Source of the DNA: Paenibacillus amylolyticus
GTDB lineage: Bacteria > Bacillota > Bacilli > Paenibacillales > Paenibacillaceae
Direction: 5' to 3'
NCBI RefSeq assembly: GCF_001570725.1
Contig: NZ_BCNV01000008.1
Location: 54,299 to 118,298, forward strand
Length of the DNA: 64,000 bases
Made by a program: the position numbers and the translations under genes. Shown here piece by piece: positions 34,202-42,913 of this stretch. The first letter of the stretch is position 1, and the number at the start of each line of letters is the position of its first letter. The notes under the pieces were generated by a model. The model did not search any database. It was not told the DNA's origin and saw only the letters and a program-made list of their open reading frames with translations.

Positions 34202-35632
34202 TTACCGATTTGTCTCCACCACAGATGTAGTTTCACTCTCTGCATCTGCGTCTACGTTCAGACCCAGATCCAGTGCTCCGCGGCTTTCGTTTGCGTAGCT
34301 GTTGCTCACGTTACGCTCACGGTCGTTCACGCTATTGCTGCGTTCGGATTGAGCCATCGTTGCACTCTCTCCCTCCGCTTTCGCGTTCAGACCCAGATCC
34401 AGCACTCCACGACTTTCAGTTGCGTAGCTGTTGCTCACGTTACGCTCACGGTCGTTCACGCTATTGCTGCGTTCGGATTGAGCCATCGTTGCACTCTCTC
34501 CCTCCGCTTTCGCGTTCAGACCCAGATCCAGCGCTCCGCGGCTTTCGTTTGCGTAGCTGTTGCTCACGTTACGCTCACGGTCGTTAACGCTGTTGCTACG
34601 TTCGGATTGAGCCATCGTTGCACTCTCTCCTTCGGCTTTCGCGTTCAGACCCAGATCCAGTGCGCCGCGGCTTTCGCTCGCATAGCTACTGTTTACGTTA
34701 CGCTCGCTGTCTTTCACGCTGTTGTTGCGTTCAGATTGAGTCCATGTCGCACTCTCTCCTTCTGCTTTTGCGTTCAGACCCAGATCCAGTGCTCCACGAC
34801 TTTCGCTTGCATAGCTGCTGTTTACGTTACGCTCACGGTCATTCACGCTGTTGTTGCGTTCGGATTGAGCCATCGTTGCACCCTTTCCTTCCGCTTTCAC
34901 GTTCAGACCGAGACCCAGTGCTCCACGGCTTTCACTCGCATAGCTGCTGTTTACGTCACGCTCGCTGTCTTTCACGTTGTTGTTGCGTTCAGATTGAGCC
35001 ATCGTTGCACTCTCTCCCTCCGCTTTCGCGTTCAGACCCAGATCCAGCGCTCCACGACTTTCGCTCGCAGTGCTGCTGTTTACGTTACGCTCACGGTCAT
35101 TCACGCTATTGTTGCGTTCAGATTGAGTCCATGTCGCACTCTCACCCTCGGCATTCACGTTCAGACCGAGACCCAGTGCTCCACGGCTTTCGCTCGCATA
35201 GCTGCTGTTCACGTTCCGATGGTCGCCGCCTCGTGAATAATCGCTCATCGTTGTACCTTCTCCCGACACATTGGCGTTCAAGCCAAGGCCCAGCTTGCCA
35301 GAACTGCTACGCTCAGCAGTGTGATCGGAAGAACGATCATTGTATCGGTTCGTGCTCTCTGAGGATAAGCCGGCATTGAGTCCAAGATCCAAATTCAATG
35401 CTCCACTTGCACTGGATGAACCTCCGTAGCTACCATTGTGCCCGTAACCTGTGTCACGGTGTCCTGACAGAAGAGATCCCAACTCCAGACGCAAACCTGC
35501 ATTCAGATCCAGATTGCCACTGCTGTTATTGCTATAGCTATCTGCGTAAGTTGCCTGCGAAGCTCCCAGCAATCCAGCCACCAACGTACCCGACAATACC
35601 GACAATTTTACCCAACGATTCACTTTTTTCAT
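34202..35632 (-). CDS. secreted tandem-repeat protein (43-aa repeats)
   Basis: This 476-aa protein begins MKKVNRWVKLSVLSG with a signal peptide cleaved near TYADSYS. After an Asn/Gly/Ser-rich stretch come seven nearly identical 43-residue repeats (positions ~149-449), each SRGALDLGLNAKAEGESAT, then a Gln/Ser/Glu/Arg-rich segment (QSERNNSVNDRERNV) and a short NSSYASE end. The partial motif G-L-x-L-G-L-N also occurs in the N-terminal part, so the repeat has older degenerate copies. The start at 35632 has AAGGAG upstream. There is no LPXTG or SLH anchor. Its partner gene ends 49 bases upstream. Function unknown; an extracellular structural or adhesive role is possible. Confidence 0.9.
   Translation of the reverse strand: MKKVNRWVKLSVLSGTLVAGLLGASQATYADSYSNNSSGNLDLNAGLRLELGSLLSGHRDTGYGHNGSYGGSSSASGALNLDLGLNAGLSSESTNRYNDRSSDHTAERSSSGKLGLGLNANVSGEGTTMSDYSRGGDHRNVNSSYASESRGALGLGLNVNAEGESATWTQSERNNSVNDRERNVNSSTASESRGALDLGLNAKAEGESATMAQSERNNNVKDSERDVNSSYASESRGALGLGLNVKAEGKGATMAQSERNNSVNDRERNVNSSYASESRGALDLGLNAKAEGESATWTQSERNNSVKDSERNVNSSYASESRGALDLGLNAKAEGESATMAQSERSNSVNDRERNVSNSYANESRGALDLGLNAKAEGESATMAQSERSNSVNDRERNVSNSYATESRGVLDLGLNAKAEGESATMAQSERSNSVNDRERNVSNSYANESRGALDLGLNVDADAESETTSVVETNR
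34286..35188 (-). repeat. seven tandem 129-bp coding repeats
   Basis: Seven in-frame units of 129 bases encode the 43-aa repeats. The last three units (about 34286-34672) are almost identical at DNA level, which suggests recent duplication, while earlier units differ at scattered positions. The period is a multiple of three, so gain or loss of units keeps the frame. Confidence 0.9.
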
Positions 35633-35681
35633 GATGATATACACTCCTTCTCAATTTTGGTTGAATTAACGCCATTGTTGC

Positions 35682-37010
35682 CTAAGAGAAAGAGGTATAT
35701 TGCGGCGGCCGCCCCGGCGGTGCCTGTGACCATTGACTGAACCCATCGAGCCGTTCCATTCGGAAAGCAAAATCGTAATCTGGCGTAACCAGCCCCGTTG
35801 TTGCTCCTGGAAGTGCAGCGGCTGGAGCCGTTGCTCCACCTCCAGTTACACCGGACGAACCGGAGCTTGTCCCTGCGGAAGCATTAGCTGCTCCGGGAGA
35901 AGTTGCTGCAACAGACCAACTATTGGGTCGTTCTGTGCGAGGCTGCAATGGAGATGCTGCATCAGTATCATCTTGTTTCAGAATGGCTTCCTGGTTACTA
36001 TGCACTTGTTCAGTGACAGATGGTTCAGCAGATGGCTGATCTACGAGGAATAACTCGTTATCTGGCAATCCTGCATTGACATCGGAATCCTGCGTCAGAT
36101 CGGTTCCTTCCACAGGCAATGCCTGCGGAACAACAGGTTGTTCTGGACGTAATACTGGTTCCGAGGTGATCTCAATCACTTTCCCTGTAACCTGTACTGC
36201 GTCCAGTCCTTCCTCGTTGTTCTGAGATGAAGAAGGATCTGTGAGCGCACTCGTATTGGAAGTTTCACCATTCGGTGTTTTGACGACTACAGGCCGTTCC
36301 GGCTTCACACTTGGAATCTCCACCTTTTCCTGATCAGGATTGAGTTCAGCGGATACGTCTACAACTGGAGCTTCTGCTTTCACAGAAGGCAACTGTACAT
36401 TTCCCTTAGTCAGATCCACACGGGATGAGGAGATATTGACCGAAGTAACTTCAGGTACATCCACCTTCACGGAAGGCAATTCAACCTTACCCTGCCGAAG
36501 GTCTGTTTTCACAGCAGACGTCTCTGCCTTGATCACCTCGGGTACCTCTGCGGTAAGCCCGGGCAAGGAAGCTGTACCTTCGTTCAGGTTTACCTGACTG
36601 CTTGATACATCGGCTTTGATCACCAGTGTATCCGCCTTTACAGACGGCAGTTCGACGGTTCCCTTCTTCGCATCAATCCCAATCTCTGATGTTCCGGCCG
36701 ATCCAAGCGGTGTATCTACGTTCAGCTCGGATACACTCAGCTTACCTGTGGATTCATTCGCTTTGATCGACGGAACTTCAACATCCAGTAGTGGTGTGGA
36801 TACCGATACCGATGGAGTCAGATTCAACCCGCCATCCGAATCGCGTGAAAACAGATTTAGCGACAATCCGCTGGACGGTTTTTCAGAAGATACCTGAGCA
36901 TCATCCGCATATACATGCGACGATCCAAACCCCAGCATCAAAGTCCCTGCAAGTATTGCCAGTGGTATGCTTCCAAGACGTACAATCGATTTTGGTAACT
37001 TTACGTTCAA
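35682..37010 (-). CDS. secreted repetitive protein with ~28-residue LPSVKA repeats
   Basis: The 442-aa product starts at a TTG with GGGGGTGA six bases upstream. It has a signal peptide ending near HVYADD. Residues ~60-230 hold at least four repeats of about 28 residues built on V-E-L-P-S-V-K-A/V (GTVELPSVKAD, GKVELPSVKVD, GNVQLPSVKAE, EKVEIPSVKPE), likely beta-strands. A variable acidic region follows, then a Gly/Ala/Ser-rich stretch and a Pro/Gly/Gln tail (WSQAPPGRPPQYTSFS). No anchor motif. The opening GLSLNLFS...GGLNL echoes the L-x-L-x-L-N motif of the downstream protein, so the two may be related or work together. Function unknown. Confidence 0.85.
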   Translation of the reverse strand: MNVKLPKSIVRLGSIPLAILAGTLMLGFGSSHVYADDAQVSSEKPSSGLSLNLFSRDSDGGLNLTPSVSVSTPLLDVEVPSIKANESTGKLSVSELNVDTPLGSAGTSEIGIDAKKGTVELPSVKADTLVIKADVSSSQVNLNEGTASLPGLTAEVPEVIKAETSAVKTDLRQGKVELPSVKVDVPEVTSVNISSSRVDLTKGNVQLPSVKAEAPVVDVSAELNPDQEKVEIPSVKPERPVVVKTPNGETSNTSALTDPSSSQNNEEGLDAVQVTGKVIEITSEPVLRPEQPVVPQALPVEGTDLTQDSDVNAGLPDNELFLVDQPSAEPSVTEQVHSNQEAILKQDDTDAASPLQPRTERPNSWSVAATSPGAANASAGTSSGSSGVTGGGATAPAAALPGATTGLVTPDYDFAFRMERLDGFSQWSQAPPGRPPQYTSFS

Positions 37011-37217
37011 GTTGCTTCACCCCCTTTCCGCTAATGCATTGGTGGGACAAGGCATATGAGTTTTCCCCTATGAATAATTAGAATACAGGGATTTCTGCCT
37101 GTTCCTCATTAAACGTGAAGGCGTTTACTCAAACGCTTTTTCATCAAAAACTTAAAATTTGAAGTAAATTCAAACCTTCATTTCAACTGTTCTAACCTGA
37201 GCGGGTCCGGCATGTTT

Positions 37218-38549
37218 TCAGTCGCCCGCAGTCATGCTCTTTGGCGCAATGGAGTCATTCATATCGACTTTTTTCCCGTTACGTTTCATCAAATAAATCA
37301 ACCCAAGCAAGGTCAGCAAAATGCCTGAACAGACAAAAGCCGGTACGACACCGAACGAGGTGACCATGAATCCACCGACTACCGGACCCATAATATTACT
37401 GGCTGTCATCACGCTGCCTACCGTTCCAAACACCCTGCCTGTCATCGCCTCAGGTGTCTGTTCCTGCAACAGGATCTGGAAGGGTACCACTGCAAACCCG
37501 ATTCCGATTCCCGCCAGGGCAAACAAGGTTATAAGCAGCAGGTGCGCACTAAGTCCAGCAGATGGCCAGGCCACGACAATGATTCCGGCTGTACCAATGA
37601 CCAGACCCGTGAGCGAGGTTCCCAGACCCATTTTCAAAACATGCCCTGCTTGCCTCCACTTCCGCACACTCATCGCTGCAATTAATGTTCCTACACCACT
37701 GGCCGCCACGCACCATCCCAGCAGATCACTTGAAATTCCGGGAAGCTGTCTAAATAACACCACAGTCTGTGAATCGGCAAATTGCAAAAATAGTATGGCT
37801 GAAGCAAGCAAGATCAGAGACGTTCCTACGTGGGGAAGAGTAGCGAGCATGCGGATGCCCTCCAATGTTTCTTTCCAAAAAGAGTTTTTTCGGCGGTTGT
37901 TAACATCCCCAGCTGTCTCTTCCTCTAATTCTGTTACGTTATGAATGGCGGTTTGGATCACCCGAGTTCCAGGAATCCACAATAAAATGATGCCGGAGAT
38001 TAGAAAAGACGCTGAATCGAGAACAAAACACCAGGTGATGCCAAAAGCAGCTACCAGCAGTCCACCAAGCGCTGGACCAATAATTTTGGACATCTGTTCG
38101 ATCACTGAGCTGATGGACACCGCTTGCGCAAGCTGTTCATGCGGTACAATTTCCTTTAGCTTTCCGTTTTTGGCAGGAGAAAAGATGACATCAAATAGCG
38201 ATTTGAGGACAAGCAGTATGTAGACGTGCCAGATCTGGTCGGCAAAAATCAACGCACCCACGATGACGATTCGCGCGCCATCAGCAGCAATCATCAACCA
38301 TTTGCGATTCATCCGATCCGCGAGCGCTCCAGCAAACGGCCCCGTCACCAACATGGGTAATGCTGCGGACAACATGACAAACGTAATCTCCCACGGCGTT
38401 GCATTCCAGCGGATACCTACGAGTGTCAGGATCGCCAGCAGATGCAGCCAGTCCCCCAGATTGGAGATGGCCTGTGCCACCATCAATGTTACAAAAGATC
38501 GGTTATTCTTCAGCGGTCGTTGTGCTTCAAATGTTAACTCACTTGTCAT
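37218..38549 (-). CDS. MFS transporter (MFS_3/macrolide-efflux-like)
   Basis: This 443-aa protein has twelve predicted membrane helices and starts FVTLMVAQAISNLGDWLHLLAILTLVG, with GALADRMNRKWLMIAADG as MFS motif A. It resembles the EntS/Mef group of exporters for macrolides or siderophores. The ATG at 38549 has GGAGGAG seven bases upstream, which is better than the longer frame from 38594. It is divergent from a MarR gene and could be its target. Confidence 0.88.
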   Translation of the reverse strand: MTSELTFEAQRPLKNNRSFVTLMVAQAISNLGDWLHLLAILTLVGIRWNATPWEITFVMLSAALPMLVTGPFAGALADRMNRKWLMIAADGARIVIVGALIFADQIWHVYILLVLKSLFDVIFSPAKNGKLKEIVPHEQLAQAVSISSVIEQMSKIIGPALGGLLVAAFGITWCFVLDSASFLISGIILLWIPGTRVIQTAIHNVTELEEETAGDVNNRRKNSFWKETLEGIRMLATLPHVGTSLILLASAILFLQFADSQTVVLFRQLPGISSDLLGWCVAASGVGTLIAAMSVRKWRQAGHVLKMGLGTSLTGLVIGTAGIIVVAWPSAGLSAHLLLITLFALAGIGIGFAVVPFQILLQEQTPEAMTGRVFGTVGSVMTASNIMGPVVGGFMVTSFGVVPAFVCSGILLTLLGLIYLMKRNGKKVDMNDSIAPKSMTAGD

Positions 38550-38801
38550 CCTGCTTCTCCTCCAGTACCTTCCGTATTCATAATATGAACTCATTATAAG
38601 AGAGCATGGCTTGACTCAACCTCCGGCCAGAGGCGGAGAAGAAGCGACATCTGAAGGATGATTTTCCTGCAAGATGAATGATCAAATTTTAAATGCTAAA
38701 AATGCAGATCTTGTGACATATCGCATGTTTTTCGTGGAAACAGAGGTTTACAATAAGAGCATGGCGACAACCTGAATCGTCAAACATAACTAACCAACTC
38801 C

Positions 38802-38870
38802 TATAAGTTGAAATATCTTTTACATTAACAGCATAAGGAAGAGGACCACTCTTCATCATTTCAACTTATA
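38802..38870. promoter_or_regulatory. nested inverted repeats upstream of the MarR gene
   Basis: TATAAGTTGAAAT (38802-38814) and ATTTCAACTTATA (38858-38870) are perfect 13-base inverted copies. Between them GAAGAG-GACCA-CTCTTC (about 38839-38855) forms another hairpin. They sit just before the MarR start and probably are paired operator half-sites or an RNA hairpin in the leader. The rest of the 348-base divergent region shows no gene. Confidence 0.6.
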
Positions 38871-38897
38871 AAACTAATCTGAAAAGGCGGGATCAGC

Positions 38898-39359
38898 ATG
38901 CTGGAATTACAAGAAATTGGAGCCGAACGTTCACTTCATCTGTACCGCACCTTGGCCCAGACATTCAAGAGCGTGAATGAACACGCTGTATCCGGAAGCA
39001 AAGTGCATGGCTTCAACCCCACCGCATACGGGGTGCTCGAAGTGTTATATATGAAAGGAGCTCAGCCGATTCAACAGGTTGGTGCACAGCTTCTGCTGCA
39101 AAGTGGAAATGTGACCTATGTGATTGATAAGCTGGAGCAAAAAGGACTGTTACTCCGTAAGCATTGTCCGCAAGACAGACGTATCATTTTTGTGGAATTG
39201 ACCGAAGAAGGCCAACGCACCATGGATGACATCTATCCAGGCTATGCGGTGAAGATCGACCGTGCTGTCAGTGGACTGAGCGAGGAAGATAAGGAACTGC
39301 TGTCCGAACTTTTGGGAAGGCTTGCACATTCTGCAGATCGTTTATCAGCAAGCAGTTAG
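38898..39359 (+). CDS. MarR-family transcriptional regulator
   Basis: This 153-aa regulator shows the winged helix (FNPTAYGVLEVLY, QQVGAQLLLQSGNVTYVIDKLEQKGLL) and the wing (HCPQDRRIIFVELTEEGQ) of the MarR family, with dimerisation helices at both ends. MarR proteins typically repress drug efflux or redox genes and release DNA on ligand binding or Cys oxidation. Efflux genes flank it on both sides: a divergent MFS and a convergent DHA2 pump. The start follows AAAAGGCGGG. Confidence 0.92.
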   Translation: MLELQEIGAERSLHLYRTLAQTFKSVNEHAVSGSKVHGFNPTAYGVLEVLYMKGAQPIQQVGAQLLLQSGNVTYVIDKLEQKGLLLRKHCPQDRRIIFVELTEEGQRTMDDIYPGYAVKIDRAVSGLSEEDKELLSELLGRLAHSADRLSASS

Positions 39360-39389
39360 AACATTCATGGCGCAAGTGCCAACAAAAAT

Positions 39390-39425
39390 AACCGGATTTG
39401 CCTGACATCGGCGAATCCGGTTTTT
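39390..39425. terminator. bidirectional terminator
   Basis: AACCGGATTTGCC and CGGCGAATCCGGTT with a short loop are followed by T residues. The genes on both sides converge here. Confidence 0.88.
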
Positions 39426-39441
39426 CGTATATATCTTCTTT

Positions 39442-40965
39442 TTACTTTGAGCCTTGTGGTTGCGGTGGAGCATCTGCATCTTCGGGTACAATTAAACGTT
39501 TGCGTAGAGCCAGCGTCGTTACCCACGAGACCAATGCAATGACAAACATAATGACAAACAGGGAATGCAAACTTCCTTCCAGCACGTTACGCAGCAGCGC
39601 CCATTTGTCATCCGACAGAGCAGCATCCGTATGTGGTGCGAGCAGTTCATTCAGATCATTTTCCGAAATTCCGGCCTCCGCTAGATTCTGTTCATTCGAT
39701 AACGTGGAGATCCGATAGTTCAACCAGGTACCAAAAGCCGCTGCACCAATCGTCTGTCCCAACGTACGCATGAACGTATGCAGTGCCGTAGAGGAGCCAC
39801 GCTCCTTATACCCTACGGAGGACTGCGCAATAATGGTGAAGATCGTAAATGCAAATCCGAAGCCGAGACCATAAATAAAGGTCAATATGAAGAGCACGGC
39901 CTGCGGGGATGTCCCGCCCACCAGAAAGAGTCCACCCGATCCAATCGCAATGCCGGTTAATCCAATCAATGCGGTCATACGTGATCCAATTTTCATCAAC
40001 AGGCGGCCTGCCAACACACTACCAATGAGCCAGCCCACCGACATCGGCGCGAGCAGCAGCCCGGATTCCGTCGCATTACCTCCCCGAACCCCCTGCACCC
40101 AGAGCGGCAAATAACTGGTTAGACCGATCATCAGAGTGCTGGTTAGCAATCCCGCGATATTCGCCACACGGATGTCCCGAATTCGGAACAGATGTAGAGG
40201 AACCATTGGGGCCTGAGCTCTTTTTTCCACCACGAAAAATAAAATGATAAACAGAGCGGCAATCACACTCAGTCCTACAATCAACGGAGAACTCCAGGCA
40301 TAATACTGTCCACCCGCCGACAGGACGAAGAGCAATGCCGTAATGCCTACCGTGAAAGTCAACGCACCGACATAGTCAATTTTGGCTGTACGCGGAGAGA
40401 TATCTTCCTTCAGATAACGAAATACAAACCACATCGCGAGCAGACCAAATGGCACATTAAAACCAAAGATCCACTGCCAGCCCAGATTATCTACAAAATA
40501 ACCACCAAGCAACGGACCCGCCAGAGAGGAAATACCCCACACGGAGCTGATCCAGCCCTGAATTTTGCCACGTTCTTCAATGGCGTAGATGTCTCCGATA
40601 ATCGTAAAAGTAACAGGAACTACCGCACCCGCACCGATCCCTTGAATGGCACGAAAAATAATCAATTGCTCCATGTTCTGCGACAGACAGCACAGGAGTG
40701 AACCCAATAAAAATAAGGCACAGCCAATCAGGAATACAGGCTTTCGTCCATACAAGTCACTGATTTTGCCGAAAATGGGCGTACTCACAGCCATCGTCAG
40801 CAGATATGCGGTGAAAATCCAGCTAAGCAGCTGTACACTCCCCAGTTCACTGACAATGGTTGGTCCCGCTGGGCCAATCACGGTGCCTTCTATCGCTGAC
40901 AGAAATGTCGCGAGCAACAGCCCCGTCAAGATGAAACTGCGCTTCAAACCTCCGATTGCATTCAC
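39442..40965 (-). CDS. DHA2-family drug:H+ antiporter (14 TM MFS)
   Basis: The 507-aa pump has 14 membrane helices. It shows SAIEGTVIGPAGPTIVSELG in helix 1, motif A FGKISDLYGRKPVFLIG, and motif C in helix 5 (SLAGPLLGGYFVDNLGWQWIFGFNVPFG), as in QacA/EmrB/LmrB-type exporters. It probably exports several lipophilic compounds. It is convergent with the MarR gene. The ATG follows AAGGG. No HlyD-type adaptor is encoded next to it, as expected for a Gram-positive. Confidence 0.94.
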   Translation of the reverse strand: MNAIGGLKRSFILTGLLLATFLSAIEGTVIGPAGPTIVSELGSVQLLSWIFTAYLLTMAVSTPIFGKISDLYGRKPVFLIGCALFLLGSLLCCLSQNMEQLIIFRAIQGIGAGAVVPVTFTIIGDIYAIEERGKIQGWISSVWGISSLAGPLLGGYFVDNLGWQWIFGFNVPFGLLAMWFVFRYLKEDISPRTAKIDYVGALTFTVGITALLFVLSAGGQYYAWSSPLIVGLSVIAALFIILFFVVEKRAQAPMVPLHLFRIRDIRVANIAGLLTSTLMIGLTSYLPLWVQGVRGGNATESGLLLAPMSVGWLIGSVLAGRLLMKIGSRMTALIGLTGIAIGSGGLFLVGGTSPQAVLFILTFIYGLGFGFAFTIFTIIAQSSVGYKERGSSTALHTFMRTLGQTIGAAAFGTWLNYRISTLSNEQNLAEAGISENDLNELLAPHTDAALSDDKWALLRNVLEGSLHSLFVIMFVIALVSWVTTLALRKRLIVPEDADAPPQPQGSK

Positions 40966-41069
40966 ACAAACCCTTCTCTCTTCGTTTCTCTAGATAATTG
41001 GTGCTTCTCCAGCTTTGTTCTGTTTCTTCGTTGAAGTGTAACTATAAAAACAATTATATATTGTCTCTT

Positions 41070-41642
41070 TTATTTACCTTTCTTACGAAGGAACTCATCA
41101 TACAACATGGAATACATCACCATATCCTTGTATCCGGTGGACGTATGCTGCACCTGTCGCAGCAACCCTTCTCGTGTGAAGCCGCGGTTCGTCAGGAACT
41201 CGCCGGAAGCCAGATTACGCGGATCAACCAGCGCTTCAATCCGATTAAGTCCCATGGTCTCATATCCGAAGGGTAGCAATGCCGAGAAAGCCTCCGTCAT
41301 ATAACCGTGGCGCCAGTAATCACGTCCAAGCTCATATCCGATCTCACCCCGGAATGCGCCTTCAAGCTGCCATGTGTTAAATCCACAGCTGCCGATGAGT
41401 TTGCCTGTTTCTTTGAGCTCGATCCCCCACCGTATCGCATCCTCTTCCCCTGCCATTTGGTTGAGCAGTGCAATCATGTCCGCCGCTTCGCTTGTCCCAA
41501 TCATGGGTGCAAGATTCATATAACGGGTTACCTCGCGATCCGACCAGCATGCGAACATCTGAGCCGCATCCCGGCGACGCATTTTACGCAGACGAAGCCG
41601 CGCAGTCTCCATTTCGGGAATTCTCCCTTTGCATTTATACAT
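41070..41642 (-). CDS. GNAT acetyltransferase (RimJ/RimL-like)
   Basis: The 190-aa product opens ETARLRLRKMRRRDAAQMFACWSDREVTRYMNL, typical of RimJ/RimL-type acetyltransferases that act on protein N-termini or antibiotics. It continues with EIGYELGRDYWRHGYMTEAFSALLPFGYETMGLNRIEALVDPRN, the acetyl-CoA-binding core. The ATG at 41642 has CGGAG upstream; the longer frame from 41666 has none. Substrate unknown. Confidence 0.9.
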   Translation of the reverse strand: MYKCKGRIPEMETARLRLRKMRRRDAAQMFACWSDREVTRYMNLAPMIGTSEAADMIALLNQMAGEEDAIRWGIELKETGKLIGSCGFNTWQLEGAFRGEIGYELGRDYWRHGYMTEAFSALLPFGYETMGLNRIEALVDPRNLASGEFLTNRGFTREGLLRQVQHTSTGYKDMVMYSMLYDEFLRKKGK

Positions 41643-41841
41643 ATAAGACACTCCGATCCGATCCATCTCTGCAGACCATAAGATTCACTAGTCATCTAAT
41701 CATAACCTGCGCCGAATGGCAACTATTCAGTCATGGACACACGTCAAAAAACCGGGCCAATATCGCTCCCGGTCTTGTTGTACGTATGGATCAATTCGAG
41801 TTTGAGTAAATTATGGAATCATGGCTTGTCCAAATGAATTT

Positions 41842-42138
41842 TTAAGCTTTGGACGTTTTCTTGCCCTTCCCCAGTAATTCATCGCTAACCCGGCCAAACA
41901 CAGCCGTGATTTCCTTGAATTCTTCAATGCCAGTCCCGGTTAGGCTCCATTGGTCCCCGTGGGCGGTCAGGAAGTTTTCCTGAGTCAGGTGTTCAAGCTC
42001 CTGCTTGATCTCCCGCTCTCCAACGCGATAGCCCCGTTCTTCCAATAAGGGCAGCGCCTCGCTAACGTTCAAATCCTGATTTTGCGCGAAATATAGTAGA
42101 TGTATCCGTACAAAAAGATTCTGTACCTCTGCATGCAT
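41842..42138 (-). CDS. hypothetical protein, possible winged helix, 98 aa
   Basis: GGAAGGAG lies eight bases before the ATG, which strongly supports the start. The product (LFVRIHLLYFAQNQDLNVSEALPLLEERGYRVGEREIKQELEHL, then GDQWSLTGTGIEEF) has the alternation of helices and a short wing seen in small winged-helix proteins. No family is recognised. It ends in a Lys-rich tail. It may be a regulator, but that rests on predicted shape only. Confidence 0.75.
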   Translation of the reverse strand: MHAEVQNLFVRIHLLYFAQNQDLNVSEALPLLEERGYRVGEREIKQELEHLTQENFLTAHGDQWSLTGTGIEEFKEITAVFGRVSDELLGKGKKTSKA

Positions 42139-42325
42139 AAGCCAAGCTCCTTCCCGGGTTATAGCCCTCCGTGGTTGCTAAGTAATTACCCCACGCAAGA
42201 AGCTGAGAAACAGGAGGATTCTTCAGGTATTCCCTTCCCTTTCCGAAATCCTCCGCTTGACTAACCGCATCCTCTGCACTATCTTGAAAATAAGTACCAT
42301 TTTGCTCGGGAGGGTGATTTACCAT
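42062..42325 (-). CDS. possible small protein overlapping the 98-aa gene
   Basis: The frame begins at an ATG that overlaps the start codon of the divergent GAF gene (shared CATG) and runs 76 bases into the next gene on the same strand. Its first ~60 codons look like normal protein (YLKNPPVSQLLAWGNYL), but there is only a distant AGGAAA site and the overlap is long. It could be real, a remnant with a lost stop, or chance. Confidence 0.25.
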   Translation of the reverse strand: MVNHPPEQNGTYFQDSAEDAVSQAEDFGKGREYLKNPPVSQLLAWGNYLATTEGYNPGRSLAYACRGTESFCTDTSTIFRAKSGFER

Positions 42326-42803
42326 GTTTCAAGCTGTTTCCTATGAAGGAACACGAAGTGAGCAGCACACCGCCGTCCTGGGACAGTTAAGTGCTCTGAT
42401 CCGCGATGAACCTAGTGCGATTGCCAATCTGGCGAACGCTGCTGCGCTGCTCAATGTATTTATGACCGACACCAATTGGGTCGGCTTCTATCTGTATGAT
42501 GGAAAAGAACTGGTCCTCGGGCCATTCCAAGGACTGCCTGCCTGTATCCGAATTCCATTGGGACGTGGCGTATGCGGTACATCTGCTGCGGAAAAACGTA
42601 CCATGGTCGTTGACGACGTTCATGCTTTCCCAGGCCACATTGCCTGTGATGCAGCATCGAACAGTGAGATCGTCGTACCGATTATCAAAAACGGCGAACT
42701 TTACGGGGTGCTGGATATCGACAGCCCGATCAAAAACCGGTTTGACGACGAAGACCGCGTCTTCCTGGAGAAAGCCGTAAGCCTGCTCACAGAGCAGTTG
42801 TAA
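42324..42803 (+). CDS. free methionine-R-sulfoxide reductase (GAF-type fRMsr)
   Basis: This 159-aa GAF-domain protein carries the three fRMsr cysteines: C74 in LPACIRIPLG, C84 in GRGVCGTSAAE and C108 in GHIACDAASNSEIVVPI. The enzyme reduces free methionine-R-sulfoxide using thioredoxin-type electrons (Bacillus YtsP, yeast and E. coli fRMsr). Length is typical. The start has GGGAGGGTG upstream. It fits the redox-repair theme of the window. Confidence 0.93.
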   Translation: MFQAVSYEGTRSEQHTAVLGQLSALIRDEPSAIANLANAAALLNVFMTDTNWVGFYLYDGKELVLGPFQGLPACIRIPLGRGVCGTSAAEKRTMVVDDVHAFPGHIACDAASNSEIVVPIIKNGELYGVLDIDSPIKNRFDDEDRVFLEKAVSLLTEQL

Positions 42804-42819
42804 GCAAAGAACCCGTAAT

Positions 42820-42860
42820 AACAAAGAGCGCAGTCCTCTCAGAGGACTGCGCTCTTTGTT
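42820..42860. terminator. bidirectional terminator
   Basis: AACAAAGAGCGCAGTCCTCT and AGAGGACTGCGCTCTTTGTT form a perfect 20-bp stem around a single base, between convergent genes. Confidence 0.92.
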
Positions 42861-42913
42861 ATCCATTATCGTTTCACACCCATGTTCTTGCTCGCCCATG
42901 TTACTTTATGCAT

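Noticed and set aside
34286..35188. CRISPR array considered because of regular repeats
   Set aside because: Repeats are 129 bp long, contiguous without unique spacers, and coding in one frame.
34133..35236. Long plus-strand frame antisense to the 43-aa repeats
   Set aside because: It mirrors the tandem repeat in another frame, has no ribosome site or signal peptide, and is Cys/His/Ala-rich as expected of an antisense frame of a biased gene.
37117..37142. Hairpin GCGTTT-ACTC-AAACGC followed by TTTTT on the plus strand
   Set aside because: No plus-strand gene ends here; both flanking genes are on the minus strand, where no T-tract follows. Left unassigned.
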